Assembly: GCA_045538895.1 (NCBI GenBank)
Contig: JAZQEH010000036.1
Location: 1 to 47,033 of the forward strand
DNA: 47,033 nucleotides
Direction: 5' to 3'
Source of the DNA: UMGS902 sp045538895
GTDB taxonomy: Bacteria > Bacillota > Clostridia > Oscillospirales > CAG-272
The notes beneath the pieces were generated by a model, which was not told the DNA's origin, did no database searches, and saw only the letters and a list, made by a program, of their open reading frames with translations. Positions 25,050-33,706 of this stretch are shown one piece after another (the stretch's first letter is position 1; each line of letters starts with the position of its first letter). The position numbers were made by a program, and so were the translations under genes.

Positions 25050-26504
25050 ATGAAAAGAATTTGTTTGATATTGCTTGCACTGATGCTTGCGATGAGTTTT
25101 TTCGGTTGCGGTAATGCCGAAGAAACTACGGCTACTTCGGCTGTAGAAACACTTGATGACGGCACTCCGGATCTCCCCTCGCCCGATAGTGTTAATATTG
25201 CCGGAAACTTCAATATACTCATTGCCGCAAACTGGAAGTGGAACGATTATGAGGCTGACGAAAACTCCTCCGAGGTTGTAGACGTTGCGATTTATGAGCG
25301 TAGCGAGAACATTAAGGCAAAGTACGGCATTGAGCTTACCACCGAGGATATTGTTGCTTCACAGTCCACAATGGGTTCGGGTAAGGGCTTCCAGAAGATT
25401 TATAATGAGATTATGGCAGGCTACACAAACTATGATGCCGCAATGATAGGTACATATGACGTTGCAACGCTTGCATATAACGGACTTCTTTATAATCTTA
25501 ACGCTGTTCCGTATATTGACCTCACCAATGATTACTGGGATCAGAAGGCGAATGCTGACCTTATGATGAACAACAAAATGTTCTACACAACGGGTGAGAT
25601 TTCGCTCTCGGATAACCGCAGTGTTTATACGCTTTTCTTCAGCAAGAACATGGTTGATGAATACGGTCTTGATAACCCGTATGACCTTGTAAAGAGCGGT
25701 GCATGGACTCTTGAAAAGTTTGCAGAAATGAGCAAATCCGTAGGCAATGATGTGAATTCCGACTCTGTTTTTGATAAAAATGATGTGTTCGGTCTGCTCA
25801 CTCCCAGAGATACTCACCTTGCGATCCTTTCGGCTACAGGTGAAAAAATCTGTACCATTGACGATTCTGGCAAGCTGAAGCTTACCCTTTACAATGAGCG
25901 TACCACTAACCTTTACGACAAGTATCTTGATATTCTCAATCACTCCTCCACATACAATTATCAGGATATTTCAGGCTCAGCAACAAGCGATGAGCGTGTA
26001 GGCATGCTTAATAACAATCAGGCACTTTTCTATTCGCATACTATGTTCTACACCGACGAGCTTCGTGAAATGGAGAACAATTTCGGTATTCTTCCGTATC
26101 CGAAGTATGATGAAAACCAGAGCGAATACTATAATCTTGTAAGCCCTTGGCACTCGCAGTTTGTATGTATTCCCGTGCTTAACGAGGGCACGAACAGAAT
26201 CGGTATAGTGCTTGAAGAGCTTGCATATGAGGGCAGCCGTCTGCTCACTCCTGCGTACTATGAAAAAACGCTTCAGGGCAAGTATGTCCGTGATGCAGAA
26301 AGCTCGGAAATGCTTGACATTATTTTTGACAGTCTGCTGTTCGATGTTGGCGCTTATTACAACGTTGGTAAACTTAAGGATGAAATCGGAAAGATTTATA
26401 CATCCGGACAGTCACTCACAACTATTTACGATAGCAGAAGACCGATAGCGGAAAACGACGTTGAAGTAATCAACGAAGCTTTCGCAAGAAGTTTCGGTAA
26501 TTAA
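25050..26504 (+). CDS. Extracellular solute-binding lipoprotein (sugar ABC-type), no permease nearby
   Basis: A 484-residue lipoprotein with lipobox FFGC at residue 20, then a bilobal family-1-like solute-binding fold. Recognisable elements are YWDQKANADLMMNNKMFYTTG, SGAWTLEKFAEMSK and a calcium-loop-like DVNSDSVFDKNDVFG, frequent in oligosaccharide-binding proteins of Clostridia. Near the C-terminus FGILPYPKYDE is another family landmark. It lies 11 nt after the dehydroquinase-like gene with RBS AGGAGGG, and 10 nt before the SLH gene. No permease or ATPase gene is present in the window, so it either pairs with a distant transporter or acts as a surface glycan-binding protein. Confidence 0.88.
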   Translation: MKRICLILLALMLAMSFFGCGNAEETTATSAVETLDDGTPDLPSPDSVNIAGNFNILIAANWKWNDYEADENSSEVVDVAIYERSENIKAKYGIELTTEDIVASQSTMGSGKGFQKIYNEIMAGYTNYDAAMIGTYDVATLAYNGLLYNLNAVPYIDLTNDYWDQKANADLMMNNKMFYTTGEISLSDNRSVYTLFFSKNMVDEYGLDNPYDLVKSGAWTLEKFAEMSKSVGNDVNSDSVFDKNDVFGLLTPRDTHLAILSATGEKICTIDDSGKLKLTLYNERTTNLYDKYLDILNHSSTYNYQDISGSATSDERVGMLNNNQALFYSHTMFYTDELREMENNFGILPYPKYDENQSEYYNLVSPWHSQFVCIPVLNEGTNRIGIVLEELAYEGSRLLTPAYYEKTLQGKYVRDAESSEMLDIIFDSLLFDVGAYYNVGKLKDEIGKIYTSGQSLTTIYDSRRPIAENDVEVINEAFARSFGN

Positions 26505-26514
26505 TGGAGGTTTT

Positions 26515-29500
26515 ATGAGAAAGAATATATCAAGAGTAATTATTCTTATGGTACTTACGGTATTGCTTACCGTTTTTGCAGCAGCAAATGATGTTAGCGT
26601 AGTATACCTTAAGGATGATGGTGCAGGTGACGGCACAACTGCGGCTAATGCGGTTGGCACACTCGATGCTGCATACTCGGTACTCGACCTTAGCAAGGAC
26701 TGTACTATTGTAGTCTGCGGTGAGTTCAACGTGCCTTTCAAGAACTTTGCATATGAGGGGGCATATAGCGGTAGCGTAACGTTTACAAGCGTTTACGGTG
26801 GCGTTGATTACCGTACAAGCGGTGCAAAGTACGTTTTTGCGCCCTACTGCTTTGCATGCCCGTGTGCAACGAAATTTGAGAATATCAACCTTGTCAGTGG
26901 AAATCCCGATGGCTCAAACGGCGGTGTTGTGTTTGTTGCACAGCACAATGATTTCACTCTCGGAAACGGGGTTTCGATTACCGGCGGCAAGAACTTGACC
27001 GGCGGCAAAATTGCACAGTCGTTTACCATTATCGGCGGTTATTATAAAACCGTAGGTGCTCCCAAGGCAGAGGATGACCGTGCAACAAATATAACGGTTC
27101 TTTCCGGTGATAAGATTTATATTGTAGGTGCAAACCGCAATATAAAGGGTACTTACGGTGATGTAAATATCACTGTTGGAGGTACCGCATCTGTCGCAAC
27201 TCTTAACCCGACAAGTACAGGTGTAGACGGTTCCTCTCTCGGCAATATCAAGGTCGTTCTTAAGGATAATGCCGCAGTTACCAATTTCTATGGTAGCACA
27301 CAGACGATGAATGCAGAGTCGCTCACGTTTGATTGGCTGTCCGGCACTATTGAAAAGTTCTTCTGGGACTGTCCGTATATGTCACCCGTTGGTGTTGTTA
27401 CTATTGATAACACTCTGCTTCGTGCAAGTGAAAAGACCGAAAAACGCTCCAATTTCGTTGACATTGCCTCACAGTTTGATGACGTCGAAACCGTTAAAGA
27501 CGGCGTTGTTACCGAAAAGGGAACAGTTGTTTTCTTAAAGGACGGCGGCACAGGTATGGGTAAGGATGCAAACGATGCTGTCGGTACGTTCCTTGACGCA
27601 TATGAAGCACTTGATTTGAGCAAAGACTGTACAATAGTAATCTGCGGCACGTTTACAACTCCCAAGGAAAACTATATTTATGACGGTGAATACGAGGGCA
27701 GCGTAACGTTTACAAGCGTATACGGCGGCACCGATTACCGTGCAAGCGGCGCAAAGCTTGTGTTTATGCCTTATTGCTACGGCAGCGTGTGCAAGACGGT
27801 ATTCAAGGATATTAACCTCGTCAGCGGCAATACCGACGGCTCAAACGGCGGTGTTGTGTTTGTAGCACGTCATTATCCTTTCATCCTTGATGAGGGCGTG
27901 AGCATAACAGGCGGTTCAAATCTTAACGGTGCAACCATAGCACGTTCATTTACAATTATCGGCGGATACTATTCCAAGGTTGGCGAAACCAAGCTTAACG
28001 AAACAAGACCTACCTCTGTCAAGGTGCTTTCGGGCGATAATATTTACATTGTTGCAGTAAACCGCAGTATCGCAGGTACATACGGCGATGCAGAGATTTA
28101 CATAGGCGGCAGTGCAAAGGTCGGCACGTTCAATGCAACAAGTGCAAACGTGGATAACTCCACCGTTGGCAACATCAATATCACGCTTGCGGATAATGCG
28201 CTTATAAAGAATTTCTACGGCAGTACACAGACTATGACTGCGGCTTCTGTAAACTTGAATTGGCTTGGCGGCTCTATCAGCAAGTTCTATTGGGATTGCC
28301 CTGCAATGAAACCTGTCGGCACACTCACTATTACAAACGGCACAACGTTAAACGCAAGTGCTGCTGCAATGGCACAGGAAAACTTTAAAGATATTGCGGC
28401 TAATTTCACAAATGTATCCGAGACTACTGTTGAATATACAAAGCCTTTGCTTACAAGTGCAAATCAGTGTGCGGTATTCCTTAACAAGCTTGGACTTCTT
28501 GCAGGTAAGGGAACAAATAAGGACGGTAGCATAAACTTTGACACCGAAGGCTCGCTTACAAGAGCAGAGTCCATAGTTCAGGTTATCCGCTTCCTCGGTA
28601 AGGAAAATGAAGTTAAAGCTTCTACCTACACTCATCCGTTTACCGATGTTCCTGCATGGGCAAGCAATTATATCGGCTATGCTTATGCAAACGGTATTAC
28701 AAGCGGACGCAGTGCAACGACCTTTGACCCAAGCGGCAGGGTTGACGAAGCACAGTTTTTGACACTTCTTCTCCGTGCAATCGGTTACAGTGATGCAAAG
28801 GGCGAGTTTGTATGGAACAATCCTTTTGAACTTGCAAGCAAGGTCGGCATGACTCCGAATGCTACAGCTTCGGCAGTTTTCAACCGTGGCAAAGCATTTG
28901 AAATCTGCTTTAACACATTGTATTCCGATGCCAAAAACGGAAATAAGGTTGCCGCAAATTTGATTGAGGCAAACGTTTTCACCGCTGACACACTTGACAA
29001 GGCTGCTTCGGCAGCCTTGCTTGTTAAAGATAGCACCGCCGCTGATATAAAGAAAGCGGAGATAGAAAACGGCTATTACGTAGTAGATGTTGATACGTAC
29101 CGTGATAAGACTCTGTGCGGTATTCTGTCGCAGATCACGGGTGTGCTTACAGGCTACGAAATGGTATATCAGAACGGCGTGCCGAGATTCAATCTTCCCG
29201 ATGATTGGTTTGAATTTTTAAACGGCCCTTATGCAAATGCGAACGTGCATAATAAGCATGAGGACAAGCACACGTATAACGAAGAACTCGGGCTTTGGCA
29301 GACATGGATTGACGATGACTACAGCATCGACTATTTCAATCTTTTCATGATGGATGACATGTATGAAAAGTACAATATGTTTGCATCCAAGGTTATCGGC
29401 GACTCATGGGTTGACTACTGCATTTACGATATGGGCGGCGGCCACCATACCTTTGGTGCATACAAGCTTGCCACAAAGGGATATTTTGCACATCTTCTCG

Positions 29501-31038
29501 GCAACCGTGAATACGGAAACATGTATGCGTACTGCGGCGAGCCGATTATTGAAAACGATACGCTCGGCATGATTGCGGCAGGTATGCCGAATGTTGCGGC
29601 AGACCTTGCAGATACTTTCGGCAATGTAACAAGTAACAGAGATCCCGTTTTGTGGGCGGAATTTATTTCGGCACTCTATTCGCTTGCATATGTTGAAAAT
29701 GATATCGGTGTTGTTGTAGAAAAGGCTGCGGCGATACTTCCTGCGGGCAGCTGGGAACGCTACGTTGTTGATGAATGTATCAAAATTCATGCGGCAAATC
29801 CCAATGATTGGCGTAAAGGCCTCCTTGAGTGCGAAGACCGCTTCTATCTTCCCAAATACGATAAAGAAGACAGCATGAGCGAGGCGTCAATTTTCTCATC
29901 TATTATAGTTATGGGACTCTTGTACGGTGACGGCGATTATATGGAAACCTGCAAGATAATCTCGCTTCAAGGTAACGGCGGCGAAAGTGCGTGTGCAGTC
30001 GGTCTCGGTGTTGTCGGCGTGCTGCACGGCTATGAAAACCTTGGAATAAGTGCAGACGATAAGGCTAAGATGAACGCAATGCTCTGGCAGGACGGCAATG
30101 GCGTTATCTATAACCGCTCCAATACCGACCTTGATAAGGGCTATTGGATGCATGCTGCAAATCTTGAAGAGTATTTCAAGATCAGCGATATTGTAGACCT
30201 TTTCCAGCGTAATTTTGAGAGAGTTCTTCTTGAAAACGGTGGCAGAATCGAAAACGGCAAGTATTATATTCCGGTAAAAAACGTTGCAACTGCCGATGTG
30301 AAGCTTGTTGAGGACTTCGAGGACAATACCCTTGATGGCTACACGGTAAAAGGCAAAGCCATGACCGACACAGTGTTCCTCAGCGGCAAATACGGTGCAA
30401 AGCTTACCGGCGGCGATAATGAAAGTCGCATTTCAAAGGTGATAAGCGGTCTTACCGAAGGTGCTGAATACCGTGTTACCGCATATATCCGTACGTCCGC
30501 AAAGCTTCCTGCTTATATGTACTTTGGAGATGCAGCAGTTACTGTATATGATACGGATATTTTTGCAAAGCGTGAGCTTATCGTTACTGCAACAAGCAAC
30601 TCTATGGAGTTCGGCTTCTATATTCCGTCGGGCGTGAGTGCCTTCAAATACGCTGCAATCGACGATATACTGATTGAGCGTGTCAGCGAAATCGAGGCGG
30701 CTGAAGCAAAGGTTGTTTCACCCGCTGCCGATGCAAAATATACAGGTGTTGTAACCATAGAGATTAGAGGCAAACTCGAAAAAGAAGCATTCTTAAAGGT
30801 TAATTTTGCAAACCCGAGCGGTAAACTGTGCGATATCCCCGTAACTCTTAACGGTGATACCTCATACGGTGTTATTCCCGTATACAAAACTGCAACTGAG
30901 GCAAGCAGCACTGCAGACTGCGTATACATTCCTGTTGTTCTTGATAAGGATATTAATACTGTAACGCTTGACACTATGGAAACAGGACTATACATATATG
31001 ATACAGAAGTGGTATACAAAGCAGTAGACCGCTGGTAA
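26515..31038 (+). CDS. Giant SLH surface protein: two beta-helix modules, SLH repeats, ADP-ribosylglycohydrolase-like domain, CBM-like domain
   Basis: A 1507-residue exported protein with a signal peptide (1-22). Two closely similar beta-helix modules occupy about 27-325 and 338-640. SLH repeats occupy about 646-835 (LNKLGLLAGKG, HPFTDVPAWASNYIGYAYANG), unusually in the middle of the protein. Residues about 846-1255 resemble the all-helical ADP-ribosylglycohydrolase fold. An acidic IDDDYS motif (933-935) matches its DDT-type metal site. LQGNGGESACAVGLGVVGVLHG-like sequence near 1151-1172 sits where the family has GGDTDT, so the second metal site is altered. A jellyroll CBM-like domain (about 1262-1400) and a beta tail end the protein. 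RBS GGAGG 4 nt before the ATG; third gene of the operon. Confidence 0.78.
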   Translation: MRKNISRVIILMVLTVLLTVFAAANDVSVVYLKDDGAGDGTTAANAVGTLDAAYSVLDLSKDCTIVVCGEFNVPFKNFAYEGAYSGSVTFTSVYGGVDYRTSGAKYVFAPYCFACPCATKFENINLVSGNPDGSNGGVVFVAQHNDFTLGNGVSITGGKNLTGGKIAQSFTIIGGYYKTVGAPKAEDDRATNITVLSGDKIYIVGANRNIKGTYGDVNITVGGTASVATLNPTSTGVDGSSLGNIKVVLKDNAAVTNFYGSTQTMNAESLTFDWLSGTIEKFFWDCPYMSPVGVVTIDNTLLRASEKTEKRSNFVDIASQFDDVETVKDGVVTEKGTVVFLKDGGTGMGKDANDAVGTFLDAYEALDLSKDCTIVICGTFTTPKENYIYDGEYEGSVTFTSVYGGTDYRASGAKLVFMPYCYGSVCKTVFKDINLVSGNTDGSNGGVVFVARHYPFILDEGVSITGGSNLNGATIARSFTIIGGYYSKVGETKLNETRPTSVKVLSGDNIYIVAVNRSIAGTYGDAEIYIGGSAKVGTFNATSANVDNSTVGNINITLADNALIKNFYGSTQTMTAASVNLNWLGGSISKFYWDCPAMKPVGTLTITNGTTLNASAAAMAQENFKDIAANFTNVSETTVEYTKPLLTSANQCAVFLNKLGLLAGKGTNKDGSINFDTEGSLTRAESIVQVIRFLGKENEVKASTYTHPFTDVPAWASNYIGYAYANGITSGRSATTFDPSGRVDEAQFLTLLLRAIGYSDAKGEFVWNNPFELASKVGMTPNATASAVFNRGKAFEICFNTLYSDAKNGNKVAANLIEANVFTADTLDKAASAALLVKDSTAADIKKAEIENGYYVVDVDTYRDKTLCGILSQITGVLTGYEMVYQNGVPRFNLPDDWFEFLNGPYANANVHNKHEDKHTYNEELGLWQTWIDDDYSIDYFNLFMMDDMYEKYNMFASKVIGDSWVDYCIYDMGGGHHTFGAYKLATKGYFAHLLGNREYGNMYAYCGEPIIENDTLGMIAAGMPNVAADLADTFGNVTSNRDPVLWAEFISALYSLAYVENDIGVVVEKAAAILPAGSWERYVVDECIKIHAANPNDWRKGLLECEDRFYLPKYDKEDSMSEASIFSSIIVMGLLYGDGDYMETCKIISLQGNGGESACAVGLGVVGVLHGYENLGISADDKAKMNAMLWQDGNGVIYNRSNTDLDKGYWMHAANLEEYFKISDIVDLFQRNFERVLLENGGRIENGKYYIPVKNVATADVKLVEDFEDNTLDGYTVKGKAMTDTVFLSGKYGAKLTGGDNESRISKVISGLTEGAEYRVTAYIRTSAKLPAYMYFGDAAVTVYDTDIFAKRELIVTATSNSMEFGFYIPSGVSAFKYAAIDDILIERVSEIEAAEAKVVSPAADAKYTGVVTIEIRGKLEKEAFLKVNFANPSGKLCDIPVTLNGDTSYGVIPVYKTATEASSTADCVYIPVVLDKDINTVTLDTMETGLYIYDTEVVYKAVDRW

Positions 31039-31120
31039 AAGAGATGTAAAAAAAGTCCAGACCGCTCAAAACACATGTCTTCAATTTATAGTGCGGTTGA
31101 GAATAATCATCAAAAAAAGG

Positions 31121-31155
31121 AAGGAAACTCATTTTTGAGTTTCCTTCTGTTTTTT
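31121..31155 (+). terminator. Terminator of the dehydroquinase-like/SLH operon
   Basis: 11-bp stem AAGGAAACTCA / TGAGTTTCCTT with a TTTT loop, then CTG and six T, 82 nt after the stop codon. Confidence 0.9.
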
Positions 31156-31169
31156 ATATGTTTTGAGCT

Positions 31170-31227
31170 ATGGACAAACGGAACCTCTCGACGTATGTCA
31201 ATACGCCTTCGGATTCCGTATGTCCAT
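31170..31227 (+). other. Imperfect inverted repeat in the pyk leader region
   Basis: ATGGACAAACGGAA (31170-31183) pairs with TTCCGTATGTCCAT (31214-31227) with one mismatch. A smaller hairpin CGTAT/ATACG (31192-31205) lies inside. A CTCTTTAAAGAG palindrome and a T-rich run follow before the pyk RBS. It may be a leader structure or a small repeat. Apart from this and the terminator at 31121, I see no gene in 31039-31319. Confidence 0.5.
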
Positions 31228-31319
31228 TCTGAATCATTTTTTCCTATCTCTTTAAAGAGTTATATTTTTTTGCATAAATTCCCACAAAACGCAAATACTT
31301 GTGAAAAAAGGAGAGAGCT

Positions 31320-32732
31320 ATGCGAAAGACAAAAATTGTGTGTACCATCGGACCTGCAAGCAGTTCAAAAGAGGTTATTACAGAGCTTTGCAAAGCGGGC
31401 ATGAACGTTGCAAGACTCAACTTTTCACATAATACCCACGCCGACCACAAAGCAAGGATCGACACCGTAAAAGAGGTCAGGGAAGAGCTTGGAATGCCGA
31501 TAGCGATTATGCTTGATACTAAAGGTCCCGAGTACCGTATAGGCACATTTGAGGACGGGAAGATTCTGCTGAAAGACGGGGAGAGGTTCACCTTTACTAC
31601 TGAGAATATAATCGGCAATCAAACTAAGGTTTCGGTAAACTACCTGAACCTTGTAAATGAACTTTACATTGGCGACATAATACTGTTAAACAACGGACTG
31701 CTTTCGTTTCGGGTAGAGAGAATACAAGGTAAAAATATCGAATGCACAGTGCTTTGCGGGGGCGAGCTTTCCGACCGCAAGAGCATGAGCTTCCCCGGAA
31801 AGGTGATGAAACAGATTTACCTTTCCGAGCAGGATAAGGCAGATATAAAATTCGGTGTTGAAAACGGTGTTGATTTTATCGCATGCTCGTTTGTTTCCTG
31901 CAAGCAGGATGTTATAGACGTACATGAGTACCTTAAAGAACTCGGAGCGGACGATGTTGAGCTTATAGCAAAAATAGAAAACCGTCACGGAATTGATAAT
32001 ATTGACGAAATCTGCGAGGAATGTTCTGGCATAATGATTGCAAGAGGGGACATGGGGGTTGAAGTGCCTTTTGAACAGCTTCCTGCGATTCAGAAGCAGA
32101 TAATAAGCAAGTGCCGCATGCTTGGCAAATGCGTTATCACCGCCACAGAAATGCTTGAGTCCATGATACAGAATCCACGGCCCACGAGGGCAGAGATTTC
32201 AGACGTTGCAAATGCCGTTTACGACAGCACGAGTGCAATTATGCTTTCCGGCGAAACTGCGGCGGGTAAATACCCCGTGCAGGCGGTACAGACCATGGCA
32301 AAGATAGCAGAAACCACCGAGAACAATATAAGTTATACAAAGCGTTTTCATAACGCCGGCTTTAAAATCAAGAATACCGTTGATGCAATTTCCCATGCTA
32401 CATGCACAATGGCTGCCGATATTGATGCATCGGTAGTTGTAGCCTGCTCGCTTTCGGGCAGAACCGCACGTATGGTATCAAGGTTTCGCTTATCGGTGCC
32501 GATTTTAGGACTTACAACCGATGAAAAAACGTGGCGTCGCCTTTCGCTGTCATGGGGAGTTGTTCCTGCGATATGCGAAAAATTCACGTCAACCGAGGTG
32601 CTTTTTTATACCGCAAAAAAGATAGCCGAACAGATGTTTTCTCTCGAAAACGGTGAAAAAATCGTTATAACCGGCGGCATGACAAACGGCAAGTCGGGAA
32701 ATACAAACCTCATAAAAATAGAGGATATTTAA
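31320..32732 (+). CDS. pyk: Pyruvate kinase
   Basis: A 470-residue glycolytic enzyme converting phosphoenolpyruvate and ADP to pyruvate and ATP in the cytoplasm. Signature motifs are present: KIVCTIGPAS at the N-terminus, ARLNFSH, MLDTKGPEYR, IAKIENRHG with the catalytic Lys, IARGDMGVE and ITATEMLESM. The C-terminal regulatory domain is full length, but the extra PEP-utiliser domain found in some Firmicutes is absent. RBS AAAGGAG. Its stop codon overlaps the convergent LysR gene by 4 bp. Confidence 0.96.
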   Translation: MRKTKIVCTIGPASSSKEVITELCKAGMNVARLNFSHNTHADHKARIDTVKEVREELGMPIAIMLDTKGPEYRIGTFEDGKILLKDGERFTFTTENIIGNQTKVSVNYLNLVNELYIGDIILLNNGLLSFRVERIQGKNIECTVLCGGELSDRKSMSFPGKVMKQIYLSEQDKADIKFGVENGVDFIACSFVSCKQDVIDVHEYLKELGADDVELIAKIENRHGIDNIDEICEECSGIMIARGDMGVEVPFEQLPAIQKQIISKCRMLGKCVITATEMLESMIQNPRPTRAEISDVANAVYDSTSAIMLSGETAAGKYPVQAVQTMAKIAETTENNISYTKRFHNAGFKIKNTVDAISHATCTMAADIDASVVVACSLSGRTARMVSRFRLSVPILGLTTDEKTWRRLSLSWGVVPAICEKFTSTEVLFYTAKKIAEQMFSLENGEKIVITGGMTNGKSGNTNLIKIEDI

Positions 32733-33589
32733 TTACGGAGTTTTTTGAAATATTCCACACCGAAATCAACAAAAGCTTTTGATGCATCGGTCAGTATGAA
32801 TTCTTTAGGCCATGAGGCGTATATAGTTCTTGTGACATTAAAGCCTTCGAGAGAACAAAGCTTTATGCCGTCAGCATGAATGGAGGGTGTGGAGAGCTCG
32901 GGGCAGAATGCTATTCCAAAGCCGTTTTTTACAAATTCGGCAACAGAGGAGTCCTTTGAACATTCGATAATTGTTTTGGGCTTATAACCGTATTGCTTGA
33001 AATATGAATCCAACCAGTATTGTTCGGGAGCCTTATAGAATCCTATAACGGACTGTCCTTTTATATCGTCAAAGGTGAGAAGGTCTTTATTGGCAAGCGG
33101 AGAACTTGACGGAACGGCAACACGTATGGGCTCTTCAAAGAAGGGAACTGAGTCGAAATTGTTTTCACCTTCGAAAGGTTTTGCTGAGATTCTTAAGAAA
33201 AAACTGCCTTTTTGCTCTCGGTTTACCATTGGGAACACTACTTCAAATTTCGGATACTTCTTTTTATATTCTGCAATCATGCTAATCATCGGTGAAGTAC
33301 CTTCACGCAATATAAGGCTTACCGTTTTTTTATGCAGGTCATTTACGCTTATAACTCCGTCTTCGATTTTGGAAAGTGCAATATTGATATGTGCATAAAA
33401 CATTCTACCATAATCATTGAGTGCAATTCTTTTACCGTTTCTTGCAAAAAGCTGTACCCCGAGTTCATTTTCGAGCTTTGCAATAGTGTGGCTGATAGAT
33501 GACGGGGGAACCATATATTGATTAGCTACAGAAACAAAGCTTTCGGTTTTTGCTGCTGCACAAAAGTATTTAAGTTGTAAGAGTTCCAT
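32729..33589 (-). CDS. LysR-family transcriptional regulator
   Basis: A 286-residue protein. The N-terminal winged HTH (about 1-60) reads LQLKYFCAAAKTESFVSVA, then PPSSISHTIAKLENELGVQLF, as in LysR proteins. It is followed by a two-lobed effector domain (about 88-280). It is divergent from the dockerin-phosphoesterase gene and tail-to-tail with pyk. A perfect 8-bp inverted repeat lies 13 bp upstream of its start (33602-33623) and is a candidate autoregulatory site. RBS AGGAGAA. Confidence 0.93.
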   Translation of the reverse strand: MELLQLKYFCAAAKTESFVSVANQYMVPPSSISHTIAKLENELGVQLFARNGKRIALNDYGRMFYAHINIALSKIEDGVISVNDLHKKTVSLILREGTSPMISMIAEYKKKYPKFEVVFPMVNREQKGSFFLRISAKPFEGENNFDSVPFFEEPIRVAVPSSSPLANKDLLTFDDIKGQSVIGFYKAPEQYWLDSYFKQYGYKPKTIIECSKDSSVAEFVKNGFGIAFCPELSTPSIHADGIKLCSLEGFNVTRTIYASWPKEFILTDASKAFVDFGVEYFKKLRN

Positions 33590-33601
33590 GTTTTTCTCCT
33601 G

Positions 33602-33623
33602 TAAGTGAATTTGAGTTCACTTA
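33602..33623. promoter_or_regulatory. Candidate LysR operator between divergent genes
   Basis: TAAGTGAA (33602-33609), 6-nt spacer, TTCACTTA (33616-33623). A perfect dyad between the LysR start and the divergent promoter, fitting the size and place of a LysR-type binding site. Confidence 0.5.
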
Positions 33624-33642
33624 ATTATACATCATCGTGTTC

Positions 33643-33671
33643 TTGAAATCAATATGAATATGCAATATAAT
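33643..33671 (+). promoter_or_regulatory. Promoter of the dockerin/GLUG/peptide operon
   Basis: TTGAAA (33643-33648), 17-nt spacer, TATAAT (33666-33671), 36 nt before the ATG at 33707. Near consensus. Confidence 0.8.
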
Positions 33672-33706
33672 ATAATTGTATAATTATTTTTTTAAGGAGA
33701 AAAGCG

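Noticed and set aside
31075..31404. 109-residue plus-strand frame before and into pyk
   Set aside because: It runs through a terminator and an inverted repeat and then out of frame into pyk; no SD; low-complexity translation.
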